Shown: in pieces, positions 1-12,014 of the stretch
Numbering within the stretch: position 1 is the stretch's first letter
Layout of the letters: every line of letters begins with the position of its first letter
The notes under the pieces: model-generated
Databases searched by the model: none
The model's input: only the letters and a program-made list of their open reading frames with translations
What the model was told of the DNA's origin: nothing
Source: Alternaria dauci
Lineage: Eukaryota; Ascomycota; Dothideomycetes; Pleosporales; Pleosporaceae
NCBI RefSeq assembly: GCF_042100115.1
Contig: NC_091275.1
Span: forward strand, 1,922,001-1,986,000
DNA length: 64,000 bases
Direction of reading: 5' to 3'
Translations under genes and position numbers: made by a program

Positions 1-152
1 AATGCTAACACTTTTGTGTCGAGATAGGCAATTCGAGCATTTCGCACTATTCGAGCTACTACCACCCACATTGGTTGCCTTCTAGGCCCTTTCACCCATT
101 CAACTTCTGACAATTTGGAGCAAATCACCCACCTGGACGACGCGTTGAAATC

Positions 153-3100
153 ATGTCCTACCGACACGACGATGATAGGAAGCGCCCGCCGCCAATTGCT
201 GTCCCATACCCGCTGCCCCCTCCGCGGCCTCCTCCAGACACCGCGCCTACCGACCAGCAGAGGCAACAGCACACCAGGAACGCGTCCAGTTCAGCCAAAG
301 GCCAGCGCTCTGCCGGTACTACCCCGCTACTTTCGCCTGTAGAGTCGCATCCTCCAGCTTCAGGTTCAGGCCGGAGTCGCAACGCCATGGCCACGTTCAC
401 CAACTTGATTGAACAGGCACGTGTATCATCTCCCCGCAAGTCGGAACATGGATCTTGGACAGGTAGCAGTTTTGGTTCTACGGCACACTCGAGGCAGTCA
501 GGGCGCAGTCAAAACGATGCTGCAGCTGCGCAGGCCCGGCTTGAAGCTCTCGACGAAGAGACTGCTAGGGGAAAGATGGAATCTCGTGCTGAGAAGAACC
601 TGTTCAAGTTGACAGGTCAGATTCCGCCTACACCGACAGCCGGTAAGCAGACATCATCACGTCCATTTTCTGGTACTAAATACTACAGATTCTGCAGACG
701 AGGATGACGTGTACATTAGAACCCAAGACCTGCGACAGCAATGCCGGATTGCAAATGGAGAGCAACAGCCAGACCGTGACGAGCCAGTCAAGAGTCCCAA
801 GAGGAAACTCTTCCAGAACCTGCGCAACACTTTCTCTAAATCTTCCAGCGCTGCACCGCCACCGCCGATGCCAAACAAAGCTGCGCAGATTCTTGGAACA
901 GCAACACGACAGGCTCGCGTCATCCCAGTTCGGCCCATCAAGTCAGCGCGCCCCAAAGAGACAACGCCAAAGAGGGTTTCGCGCTCAGACACTGCAAAGT
1001 CGCTGCCTGCAAAGATTGCTAAGCCGGATAGCTACGCTCATCGCCATCGCAATGGATCGTCGCACGGTAGTCGCTCGATTGGTCGTGGCTCATCTGGCAG
1101 GAGTGGCCCCAGGAAGCAGTATTCTGACATGGGAAACACCCCTCAAGCAACTGAAGTCAACGCCTCGCTCGACTCACTCGAGCCTCCTCCTCCACCAGCG
1201 AAGGATACTCCTCCAGCAGGCCAGAGGTCTGCCAGCCCACTCCGCAGGGCCGTTGCGCCATTGGGCGACCTTCGTGAGAGCTACTCGACCTTCACCGATG
1301 GCATTGCGAATGTGCGATTTCCAGAATTTGGCCTATCTCCTTCTTCTTCAGCTGGCATTCTGCCTGGGGATGGTGGCATGAGCCCCACCAAATTCCTCCC
1401 GTATACTGCAGAGGAGTACTCTAAGCTGGTAGGAGGTGAAGCCATGCAATGGCCCCACCCTGACTGCAACGATTCGCCTAGTAAGGCAGGTGGCAAACAC
1501 CCAGCTCCTTTGGCAAGTGCGAGTCTTGGTGTGTTGCGGCTTCCTCATCCTGACTGCAGGAGTGAGGAGCGTCCGACTGCAACGCTAAGTGACGACAACA
1601 TCAACGACAACGTAGACACGTACAGTCCTCTCCACCCGCGCTTTTACTCTCCGACTCACCTCTCTGCTCGTGGCTTCGCTGAGGGTGAAACTCCATCTAA
1701 CAATGTAAGTCGCATGTTGCTCTTCCCCTCTTACTTTTGATAACAGAGGGGCACTCACCTCGCTCCTTGTCTTCCACTCAAGCGTTTGCTCTTATTCGCC
1801 CCTAATACTCTGCCTTCGCTTGTATTGTCCTAGTCATACTCACTAACGACTTTGTCAGTCTGATACCACCCGTCTTCTTTACTCGGTTCCCAGAAGGTCG
1901 CTATCAGTCCTCCATCTTCGCGAAGAATCAAACGACGGCTCAATCAAGATGATCTTCCAGGGAAACCGCCAGGACATCGATTCGCAGTCCCCAACTGCGC
2001 AGGAGATAAAGGAGAATGAGCAGCGCAGCCAGGCGGGTGATCGGCGGTCTGACTTTGGCATTACGGCTCGCGTCGTGCAAGAGCTACGTATCGGAGAGAA
2101 GAATGGAAACCTGGCTCAGAAGAACGGCAATTCTGGCCAGATCCAGCCTGATCAGTCTTCCTCGAGGCTTACTGACATGCTCAATACCGTCAGTCCAGGT
2201 CGGAGCGAGTCTCATGGCGAATTTCAGCCTTACTGTCCCAGCGCCGTTCCCAGCCCGCTCCACAATGTGTCTGGTCCCCTAGTCTCGGCGCAGTCAGTCA
2301 TGCCTTCCGGCGGATCACACGGTGCTTTCCCTTCACTATTCCCGCCCAAGACAATCGACGACCACTTCTTCATGACCAACGAGCACCTCGACGTGGTGGG
2401 CAAGACGACTTGGGATCTTCTCGAGACGTTCAACGAGAAGCAAAAGAGCATGTCGAATGCAAGACAGGAGGAGATGTTGGCGCTCATCAGTACGCGCTTC
2501 GAGCAGATATCATCCCAGCTGGTAGCAGTCAAGGAAAATACCAAACGCATCGACGACAGTATAGTAGAAAACCAGCAGAAGGTCCATGCCAGCATCACCA
2601 GCATGTCCGAATGTATCAAGGAGACCATCCCGAAGGCCTTTGCAGAGCAAGACAAGAAGATGACGAGTATGGAGGCGGAGATGAGGGAGATGAAGCAGAT
2701 TGTTCAGGCTTTGCAGAAGTCGGCAGAGCAGAAGTCGGCAGAGCAGAAGGCGACAGAGGCCAGGGCGCTTCAGTACTATACTCCTACTGGTCAGGGCAAC
2801 GCTGCGAACACGTCTCAGCCCCCGTTCCCCTCACATAATGCGCGCCCTCAGCACTCGGTCCAGAGCTACTATGGTGGCAATACTGAAGTTGTCCGCGATG
2901 GACATGCGGTAATGCCGCATAACATGGCACCTCTGCAAGACAGTCACAACGACCCTCGTTTTGGGTACCAGGCTAACAACCAGTGGACTGGGCGTCCTGG
3001 CTACGCTAGCCGCAACACCAAGGAAGAGCGTCCATCGTACCCTACAAACCCTTACCACAACATGGGAGGCCAATACAACAACGGCTACGATGGCAGCTAC

Positions 3101-3190
3101 TCTTCGTACGCCTATTCGCCCAGCTCTCTCAGCCCTCCCGACCAGCACTTTGCTTTCAACAACCAGGGCAACCAGGGCCAGGCCAAGTAA
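153..3190 (+). CDS. Large disordered coiled-coil protein, function unknown
   Basis: I do not recognise this protein. The model joins exons 153-642, 689-1704 and 1859-3190 (945 aa). Both introns have GTAAG donors and AG acceptors and the three frames join cleanly, the second junction falling in phase 0. The N-terminus is basic and proline-rich (RPPP, PPPRPPP). Residues up to about 660 are Ser/Pro-rich and probably disordered. A predicted coiled coil of about 110 residues follows (roughly 685-800), with the short tandem KSAEQ-KSAEQ-KATE. The C-terminal 130 residues are rich in Tyr, Asn, Gln and Gly, like a low-complexity, condensate-prone tail. The coiled coil suggests self-association or a scaffold role, which is inference only. 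The ATG at 153 is the first one that opens this frame. It is transcribed in the same direction as the downstream kinase, 0.8 kb away. Confidence 0.75.
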
Positions 3191-3993
3191 AGTCAGCCGT
3201 TGGACAAGGATGTGTTGCAGACTCACTCTGAAAGGAGAATGGTTATGGGGAACCTGGACGGTTTGCTGTGCTTGCAGGGAGACAAGATAGCGATCAGACG
3301 ACATTGTGTTTGAGCAAACTCACAGCGGAACATTTTGTATTATAACAACTCAGAGGGTATCTAGTTTGGGCCGATTGGGAGTTTTGTACGATATGACAAG
3401 ATACCTTCATTTGGCGTTTACTTTGATCAATCCTCTTATCGAGTGCTAGAGCATCCCACCGATAGTCTGGGCTGTATGTTGCTGGGTGATGTTGGACAAA
3501 GAGGTTTGCATGTGCTGATTCAGCCGTCTAGTTGCACGTGGTCGTGGACTGTGGATTCGCGATTGTACGGTACCGAGGGTTGGGCGATGCAAGCGCATGC
3601 ATCTAGACGTGGCGATAGCGTGTGCTTGGACGGGCTATGCTCATAGGCCAGACGTCGGTGCTGCCTTTTGCACGACTGGTCGCGGGTGCGGATGATGGCC
3701 AACAGGCAATGGCCCTTGTCAACATCTTCAAGACATGGCCGTGATGCTCAGCTCGCCATGACGGCCAAAGCTTGCCTTTGAACGTCACCAGGGCGGGCGA
3801 CGGGTCATAGATATCCTCGCTCTGGGCTTGCTTGTTCTAGTGGCAAAGGCTGGGTGTGGCTTGTGTGGAAGCATGCGCTAAGGATACCGGAAAGGCGCAC
3901 GTCCATGTTTAGCAGTAGCCGCAGACACGCAGGACCGACGACTACTGGATAGCCACACGCCCGTGTCCCGCCCCCAAGCAGTGATACAACACC
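3191..3993. other. Intergenic region, no gene seen
   Basis: This is the 3' flank of the coiled-coil gene and the promoter side of the kinase gene. Short open frames on both strands lack homology-like motifs and splice partners. No repeat or structural RNA was recognised. Confidence 0.6.
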
Positions 3994-6104
3994 ATGGAGG
4001 ACCCAGAGTCATCCGCTGCGGCTCTCGCGTCCTCCCACCCTCGAGCCGAAAGGGCGGCCGCGCACAAGGACGCGCCCGACAAGACGCATGCCACGCTAAA
4101 CACGCCCGGTACTGCCCTCCAGCCCCCCGCGAACCTAAATGCGACGTCGACCCTGAGCAACTCGGACCTGTCGATTGCCAGGGCTTTCACTGATCCCTCG
4201 CTGTCGCTGCCACTGCCCAGATACCACGTCCGCGCTCCGTCGACAGCGTTGAAGCTTGACACGGACCTCGCCATCGCCTCGTCCAACCCAAACTCTGCAC
4301 GCTCTCTCCACCCCGCCAATCTGGAGGCCAACGGGAGCGACGCGCCGCGGCAGTCGGCCACTGCGCCGATTGCGATCCAAGACAGCGGCTATCTGAGGAC
4401 GGCTTGGTCGACTGCCAGTCTGGGTTCGCTGTCGCCCTCGTCGGCCATCTCATCGCCAGCACTGGCCGCCCTGGGAGACATAACCCCGCTCCCATCACCA
4501 CTGGTCATGGGCGACTCACCGGGGCCATGGCAGAGAGCCGACCATCGCCCGCGCTCCCGAGGCACGTCGGGCGCCTCGCGCGACGACTCGTTTGCTATAT
4601 TCGCCAAGGGCACCCTGTCTCCGTCGCCCTCGCTCAAGAAGAAAGGATACTCGGGCCTCAAGGCGGCTGCCATCGAGGCGGCGGCTGCAAACTCGCAGCA
4701 GAGGAACGAGGCAGCCCGCGAACGCAACAGAAGCATCAGCGAGTACACGCCAGATGCTATGCGCAACCCTCGGCCCCGACAAGTCTCAGTGGTAGAGGCA
4801 GACGCCAACGTGCAGCAGCAGCGCATGAACCGCGAAACATATCTTGCCATGCAGAGGGGCCTTGTCCCCGCAAAGGTGCCAGCCGGCCTTCCCACCCCAC
4901 CCGCGAGCAACGCAAGCAACCGCAGTGTTACCGACACCGAGGAAGAGGACGTGACCGATGACGACAAGACCCAATACATAGTGGTGCGCTGTGGACCCCA
5001 GAAGACGAAGAAGCTCTGGCGCCCTGTCCGGCAGCTTGGCCAGGGCACCTTCAGCAAAGTCTACCTGGCTACCTGCGAGAAGACCAAAGCCAAGGACCCG
5101 CTCGACGAGAACATGTTGGATCCGCGGAAACTGGTCGCCATCAAAGTCGTCGAGCATGGCCCGGCCGGGGGTGCCGATGAGGAACGCGTAGAATTAAGCC
5201 TCAAGCGAGAGGTTGAGATGCTGCGATCAGTATCACATCCGTCTCTCGTACATCTCCAAGCTTTCGATCACGATGACGCCCAAGCTCTTATTGTCCTTAC
5301 GTACTGTCCCGGTGGTGATCTGTTTGATGTAGCCAGTGACCATCGCGACAAGCTGACTGTCGATATCGTCCATCGTATCTTCGCCGAGATGGTCAGCGCC
5401 GTGCGTTATTTGCATACCCAACTTATCGTGCACCGCGACATCAAGCTAGAAAGTACTGCTTCCACTCTCTTTGCCTTGCTCTGCCCCAAGTGGTACGTTT
5501 CTTCAATTCTACTCTGTACTAATCATTTCCAGACGTTCTTCTCAACATCCCTGTATCTACTGTGCCTCTACTCAAGAACCCGCAGACCCATCCGCATGCC
5601 CTAGCAACACTCACGGATCTTGGTCTCTCGCGTCGCATTCCAGCTCCACCCGAGTCGCCCCTTTTGACAACACGATGCGGTAGTGAAGACTATGCAGCCC
5701 CGGAGATTCTACTGGGCCAACCATATGACGGTCGTTCAACTGATGCCTGGGCACTTGGTGTTCTTCTCTATGCTCTCATGGAAGGACGACTACCCTTTGA
5801 CCCCCTGCCGGGCAAGGCGGCGTCTCGTAGCAGAGCCGCTCACCGTATCGCCAGATGCGACTGGTCTTGGGTCAAGTTTGGTGACGAAGACGGCGAGTGG
5901 GATGCCGAAAAGGGCAAGGAGTGGGCAGGAGCTCGTGAGTGTGTCGAGGGGCTGCTGAAGAAGGTATCACGCGGCCGGAAGAGCTTGGAAGATATTGAGA
6001 AGCTGGAATGGGTCCAGCAAGGCATTCAGGTCGAGGGCGGCCTAAAGGCGAGGCCAGAAGACGAGGTCGCAGAGGTCGCTGCGGCCCAGACCCCACCGAG
6101 GTGA
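3994..6104 (+). CDS. Serine/threonine protein kinase with long disordered N-terminus (DLG variant)
   Basis: The model joins exons 3994-5452 and 5533-6104 (676 aa). The intron interrupts the catalytic loop, and splicing restores HRDIKLENVLL exactly. The first 330 residues are Ser/Ala/Pro-rich and disordered. The kinase domain then shows a glycine loop (GQGTFSKVYLA, near 349), the ATP-anchoring lysine in VAIKVVE (near 383), the catalytic loop (near 480) and the APE motif (AAPEILLG). The metal-binding DFG is replaced by DLG in TDLGLSR (Asp near 515). It is preceded by an insertion of about 25 residues after ENVLL. All classical catalytic residues are present, so it is probably active. The architecture resembles fungal Prr1-like or CAMK-related kinases, but I cannot fix the subfamily. 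Confidence 0.88.
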
Positions 6105-7031
6105 TCGTTAATGAGGAGCTGTGATGCACGGTTTGCTGAGCTCGAACGATGGGTTGTCTCCGCTTTGAGACGCCGCCAGATGACTTTCTCGTGTGTCGTT
6201 CAGTCCGTCCAAGCTCCCCATACTCTTCGAGCATGAAAGCTTTAAATGAGGAGGAAAGAACTATCAAATCACACTCTTCGTGGTAAACCTGCACATGCAG
6301 CTCTTCCCGGAACTACCCAGGTTTCGTACATTTTCTTTCTACTCACGACTATTTACTCTCACATTCGTTGTTCTATTGATATCCCTCTCACACCCTATAC
6401 CTGTTCGCTTCTTTTGTCTGGTTATACTTGTTTTCAATGTCGTTCAATCGGCTATTCCTTCCGTTGCATGGCGCCTGTGCCTGCGCATCTGCTCAAGCGG
6501 GTTCATGCTTTCCTTTTTCTTCGTTCAATCATGTGGCATTAGAAAAAGTGGGGTCAACAATTGATTCTCGATAGCTTTAGCCCACGAGCAAGCATGCTGT
6601 CTTCTCTCTGTTTCTTGAAAACAGTGAATCGAGCTTGCTTGGATAGAAAATCAATGTAGCGATTCTTTCGCCACCGTTTGTGCTTATACCGTTGGATCTC
6701 ACTATGCGCCTTGAGGGTTGTAACAGCGCCGTCGTTGATTTTATAGAAGATCTTATTCAACTACTCTACATGTACTGATAAGCCAAAGCCAAAAAAAAAC
6801 CCCTCTGTTGACAATCTAGTAGGAAGCCATTCCTTCGACATAGACATTATGGGGATAAAAAAAAAGACTTTGGCTCAAACAGTAAGTAGCGCATCCTGTA
6901 GTAGCCTATTGTCCAGGTGGCGGTGGGCAACCAGTGCCAGGCGAGATATCGACCAGGCGTTCATCATAATGACGACGAATTCACCTCATCAATGGCAGGG
7001 AAGTCCCGAAACATCGTGGAGTATACACCTA

Positions 7032-7048
7032 TGTACCTAGGTACCTAG
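7032..7048. repeat. Palindromic TACCTAGGTACCTAG motif, copy 1
   Basis: Overlapping palindromes TACCTAGGTA and CTAGGTACCTAG are read directly. Related copies lie at 7229-7239, 7777-7790, 8417-8428 and 10840-10850. A further looser inverted pair, TACCTGG/CCAGGTA, is at 7385-7406. Confidence 0.7.
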
Positions 7049-7776
7049 AGGCTTGGTACTGCTTACCGGATCCTCAACCCCCGTACCATATCTGGTATAG
7101 GTAGTTCGAATCGACATGAAAGCTTGTTTGTGTATCGTATGATTTCCTGCCCTTGCCTCAAGCCAAGCCTTTGCTGCTTCATCACCTTGGTTGTCAGCGC
7201 ATCTGTGTGGGGCATGGTGTCTCTGTATTACCTAGGTACTTACATTGAGTGGAACGTGAATTATTGTAATTGATGACTGCTTCTGGCCGCGAGTTTCATT
7301 TGAGACACACGGATATGGCTTTCTCAAGACATTCTGTTCATGTTGCGCTGTTGTGGAACTGCAGGTGGCGGTGGGAATGGTCGCTACCTGGGTACGCTAC
7401 CAGGTACGCGTGTCGGCACGTCTACCGATGGTATGCACTGACCATCCAAACAGGGTACCTCACGTAATTGCAAATTTGGGCGCGTATCCAAATCTCCGGT
7501 ACTGTATATTCGGCTGAACGCTTTAGTGCCGAAGTGTTTCACAAGCAGTCCAAAGAGGGAGATAGCCTCGGCACAACGTACTTCGGAGAGGTAACATCAT
7601 CCCTAACACTACATTCTCCCAGATGTTTCTCTGACTAGAACGAATACAGTAATAATAACTGAAGTTTGTTGAGAGCGACGCATTATGCTACCTAGTCGTA
7701 ACATTCAGATGAGTGGAGAGTGTTCGCTGCGAACAAGCACAGGCACATTTACAAGAGGCTGCCTAGGTGATCGTAC

Positions 7777-7790
7777 TACCTAGGTACCTA
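7777..7790. repeat. Palindromic TACCTAGGTACCTA motif, copy 3
   Basis: Same core as the 7032 copy, followed at once by CGTAG, which gives TACCTACGTAG. A half-copy GCCTAGGTGA lies at 7761. Confidence 0.7.
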
Positions 7791-8855
7791 CGTAGTGACT
7801 GACCCACGTATCGTATCTTCGGTACCTCGACCTTCTTCGTCAGAGACTAGCACACTCACTCATTGCCAGCGGCTGAACTGATGCGAGTCGAGCTTGGCAT
7901 CGTGTATCCATCCCGCTCTGATGCCACCTGCAACCTTGGAAGAATTTAGGCGAAACATGTCATATAGGATGTCTCGATGCACAGGAACGACTGGCAAGAT
8001 CCATGACCACGAATCTCATGAAAGACTATCTTGTATATCAGACGTCCCACCAAACTTTTTGGTTAACAATAAGCCAGTCATGTAATAATCGTATCCAACA
8101 CAGCCACTCTTCACTCCACGTAACTCTGCGGGCCGAGAAATTTGAACCCAGAACGATAGTACAAGTGAGGCAGCCCGCCAGCTCTAGTTGGTTGATAGAG
8201 GCACATGTCAGCTCCTAGAACCTTCTTTTCATTACATCAGCGCGCTGTTCTTGCTTATCCTTCTCTCCATATTTGTTACCTTTTTAAATTGAGAATACGA
8301 ACGAAAAGCATCGGCAGACCTGTATCCGACGAATGCTCCTCGCTTACACGTTTGGGCTTGCCAGAAGTTCTAAGTGTGCACAACTACAGGAGCGCATCCG
8401 ACTTGGGGAAGAAGACCTACCTAGGTAGTCTTTGGCATTTCTTTTCGGGGCTTGAAACGAGTAATTGGAAGGGTTCATTTCTTTGTTGACATCTTCCGCT
8501 TCGTGAGGCATGTTGAAGAAGAGAACTCTATGGGCTAACCATGTTCAATGCAGGATACGGTGCTCTTCTAGTTGTAGTCTCGTTGCTAACGCTGTGTCTA
8601 TATGGTCTACTGGCCTACAAGCTTCGCTAGAAATGTACAAGTATCCTTATATTCCTAAATCAACCTAAGAAACTCTTTACGATAACTTAAATGAGGAAAA
8701 TCTTCGAATAGAAGTATAGATCACGGCGAATCTTTCGACTATCAAATATGCTACTGTTCAAGTTCCTTTCAGTAATACAACCACCGATAAATCACCACTA
8801 TTCTCAGAACTATCAATGACCGTGGCAGAGTAGCCTTGGCCTGGATGACACAGTC

Positions 8856-9776
8856 CTACCATTGCAATTCCTCGCCATCAGGGCCAAGAAACTTGCCATG
8901 CGTAGTCTCGATAGTAGCGTCGTCAATCTGTCGTGATTATGTTAGTAGCGGCACAAACTGTTAAAACGCCTGACATACCAGTCGGAGCAGCTTCTGACAG
9001 CACTGTTCCACTGAAAGAGCCATTGATTCCAGGTCCAGACCTTGAGACTCTAAGTCCTTGAACGCGGCTTTGGCCATATCCGTCGCTACCATACTACAAT
9101 TCAGTTAGCATCTGAGCAGAGAAGCATATTTGCATACATACCCTGGATGTTGAGCCCACAAGATAACATCCTGGCACTCGAGGGACAGCCATTTGACAAA
9201 GAAATTACCCAAAGCTTTGCTTGCGCCATATGCCGCCATGGGGAACATGTTGTTCATGGTTGACAAGCTTGCACCTACGCTCGACATGTACATGAACTTC
9301 CCCTTGCCCTTATTCTTTGATTTGCGCAGCAGTGGAAGTACAGCCTTGAACAATTCCAACAGGCCGTACGCGTTGGCATCGATGGAGGGTTGGAGTTCTT
9401 GAGCTCCAATTTCAGACAGTTTGGGGCTGCTAAGCGTCATGGCCGCATTGGCAACAACTACATCAAGGCTGTCGATTTGATGTTCCGCCGTCAGGGATTG
9501 GATACCGCGTCTGATAGATTCAGGTGATGCGACATCGACCTCAATCACGATGAGACTGGACCCAGGCGACGTTGGCAGAGTATAAAGAGACTGGGCAGCT
9601 TTGATGTCTCGGACTGCCGCCACAACGACTGTATCCGAGTGCCCTAGGTATGTCTGTACAAGCCCTTTGCCAATGCCTGGAGTTTATACGGTTAGTGCTG
9701 TGCTTGAATCGTTCAGGGATGGGGTCTACGAACCGCGGCTTGCGCCAGTGATGAGAACTGTGTTGGTGGACGACAT
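8856..9776 (-). CDS. Short-chain dehydrogenase/reductase (SDR)
   Basis: Four exons on the minus strand: 9734-9776, 9142-9676, 8979-9093 and 8856-8927 (254 aa). The first intron splits the cofactor loop, and joining gives TGASRGIG (10-17), the classical dinucleotide-binding motif. Other SDR landmarks are NAA (91-93), the catalytic Ser in MSSVG (near 146) and Tyr164-x3-Lys168 in YGASK. A CTAAC branch site lies in at least three of the introns. The sequence resembles the csgA/sniffer/norsolorinic-acid-ketoreductase-like SDR group, which reduces small carbonyl substrates with NAD(P)H. The substrate cannot be read from sequence. There is no biosynthetic core gene next to it, so it is not evidently part of a cluster. 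A TATA-like element lies about 90 bp upstream. Confidence 0.88.
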
Positions 9777-9862
9777 TGCTGAACCGACTCCAGAAAGATG
9801 TTTGGAAAGATGATGATAGTATTACTGTGGTGTTGATATGAATATGTTCTCGGTGTCACATT

Positions 9863-9871
9863 CTTATATAT
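9863..9871 (-). promoter_or_regulatory. TATA-like element of the SDR gene at 8856-9776
   Basis: CATATATAAG is read on the minus strand, about 90 bp upstream of the start codon at 9776, a plausible distance for a fungal TATA box. Confidence 0.5.
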
Positions 9872-10046
9872 GCAGTTGCGTAGTCCACGTTTTCCGTGTT
9901 TCGTCCGATCACCAGTCGCTGCCCCAGTTTGGACCGGACCTCGAGTCGTTGTTGCTCAGGACGAAAGAGCGGGGAGTAACTAATTTCTAAATTGAAGAGA
10001 ATCTGCCAAGGGCCAGCAAGGAAGTACACTGCTTGTTACTGGGGCT

Positions 10047-10086
10047 GATGAAGCTACCGAAGTTAGTTTGCGGTAGCTTCAGCATC
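10047..10086. repeat. Inverted repeat / hairpin, 10-bp perfect stem
   Basis: GAAGCTACCG (10050-10059) and CGGTAGCTTC (10071-10080) pair perfectly around an 11-nt loop. GAT before and ATC after can extend the stem past a small bulge. Confidence 0.7.
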
Positions 10087-10395
10087 GGACTGTTCCTTCA
10101 GTATCTAGCACTTCTACCATTGTGGTATCCTGAGGAAACTCTTCGATCGTGGATTTCTGACTCTTTGAATTGAATCTGTAAATGACATCTGCTGGACAGT
10201 GAAACTTCATGAACTGTAAGACCTACAGCAGATCTAGTTCCGCCAAGTATGTGTGAGCTACTAGTCTAGTCTCACCCTAGCCTACTTGTTAGATTATGTG
10301 CAGGTCTACAAGTGGAGAACCGCATGTAGATACATCTATCTCTAACGCTCGAATCCTCGGAAAATATATTCACTCAACTCCGCCTTCGCTCGCAT

Positions 10396-10458
10396 AGCGA
10401 TTCCTCTAAATCGCTCTGTATCCTGCAAGCTGATCTCTAGAGAACAGATTTGTTCTCT
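10396..10458. repeat. Two adjacent small hairpins
   Basis: AGCGATT/AATCGCT (10396-10402 and 10409-10415) is followed 23 nt later by AGAGAACA/TGTTCTCT (10439-10446 and 10451-10458). Both stems are perfect, with loops of 6 and 4 nt. Confidence 0.6.
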
Positions 10459-12014
10459 GTACCTTGTCATGACGGTACCTCAGGCCTGTGTCATGAGCAT
10501 GGATTACACGATAGCGTTCCTGCGGAATCATGGATAGGAGGCCAAGGAAGATGACAAGCTCAAAACATTCCGGCTACCCGTTTGCTTCTGCCGTGAGGCT
10601 CAGTAGGAAGCCAATACGCTTCTGACAAGGATTGGTTGAATGCTTCCGATTCACAGCTCTGGCAGGCAACCTAGCAATGGTCCAGTTGCCACGAGTGTAT
10701 AGAATTGCCTTAGGTCTCGAGGAGGCCTGTCTTGGCAACGAATATTGGGTTTTGCTTTGAGGAACGGTTGGATTGTTGTAAGGCTTTGGTTCTGTTTCGC
10801 TAGGTCCTGCTTCGTCTAATTGTCCAGTTGCTCTACGAATACCTAGGTATGCTACATGCATGTTAAAGATAGAATAGAAAGCAGTCGAAAGGTCAGTATT
10901 GCCAAGTGTTGTCATGAATTGGTCATGTAATACGTGGTTGTTAGGAAAAGAAGGAGACGTCCAGAAATAGGAGTATACCGACCGTCCTATAATTCTTTCC
11001 GCTCCAAATCCAACAAACCTTACCTGTCTTAACCGCAGATCCATCCTAGTGAGTCTTCTGCTGATGCTTCTATAAACCTAGAACGGGAATAAGATTGTGA
11101 TCAATGATACGAATCCATGGTTAGAGTGAAGAACTAGTGGAGACATTTGTTGGGAAAAAAGAAAAGAACCTTGGAAAAGAACGGGGTGGTGCATCTACCC
11201 TTCTCAGCCGTAACGACAGCGTCAGTGTAAGCCATGTCTTGGAAATAAGGACAAGTGGTAACGTCGACGTACCAGCAGCAATCAGAAGGTAACAATCGGC
11301 CCAACTTCTGGTGGGTCTCGGACGAGGACACGATCAGATCCGGCTTAATAACTCTGGATGTGTCAGCAAACACCACTTTACCAATCGTCCGAAACCTAAA
11401 CATGGTCTTCTTTGTGGAACACTTGAGGAAGGTTCATCGATCTACCCTGGTTCCATTCGGCAAAATTCGACAATTTGCTAAGCTATGACAGAACGCAATT
11501 CCCTTGACGCGTTCCACGGCGACATCCGCAAATAGGCCACCCCATCAGACCCAACGCGAAGCTCGGAACCAAAAATCTACAAAATGCAATATAGTAGAAT
11601 TGTGTTTCGTGACAAAGTGGTCTACCACTGTAGACATTGAGCACGTGTGTGCGTCCTTGGACATGGCACTTTGTACGCGTCGGTGGTGCGCGCTGACGGC
11701 GAGTAGCATAGGCTTGTGCAACCTCCGCGACCACCCTAGGACAAAAACTAGTAAACAACTCTAGAGTAAACTTAATAGGATACTCAGCTAATAGGCAGCG
11801 TCGGAGCGCGAAACCCCTAGCTAGCGCCTCGCCTCATCAAGTTCCGTCGGCTAGCAGAGGTATCCCTGGCTCCACCGACCTTCGCGCATTAACATAGCTC
11901 TCTACTACATGTTCACTAAAGTCACACTGTAACAGCTTCCCGGGTACGCGTCTACGGCTTTCCTAGCGTCTTTGATGCGGTTGTAACGGTGAGAATTTAG
12001 TCATCTCAAACACC

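Larger units (their letters stand above)
6105..8855. other. Gene-poor stretch with palindromic CCTAGGTA motifs
   Basis: 2.75 kb without a supportable gene. It begins with the kinase 3' flank, which has T/C-rich tracts near 6310-6450. From about 7030 to 8430 it carries repeated palindromes built on TACCTAGGTA, listed separately. The longest open frames are under 100 codons and show no domain motifs or paired splice sites. I see no transposase or reverse transcriptase signature. Confidence 0.6.
9777..12014. other. Gene-poor intergenic stretch with hairpins
   Basis: 2.2 kb between the SDR and the GNAT gene. It holds three strong short inverted repeats (10047-10086, 10396-10415, 10439-10458) and one TACCTAGGTA copy. 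Minus-strand open frames at 10574-11044 (156 codons) and 11134-11403 (89 codons) could be remnants of a gene but show no recognisable motif. Confidence 0.55.

Noticed and set aside
6790..6815. A-run plus CCCCTCTGTTGACA resembling the outer border of the 36.8-kb inverted-repeat element
   Set aside because: Only about 10 bases match and there is no opposite end nearby, so it is not called a second copy.
10574..11403. Minus-strand open frames of 156 and 89 codons that might be exons of one gene, with a faint PAS-like segment (ERIIGRSVYSYF)
   Set aside because: The resemblance is too short, no second domain motif was found, and no clean set of exons joined the two. Left as possible gene remnant only.
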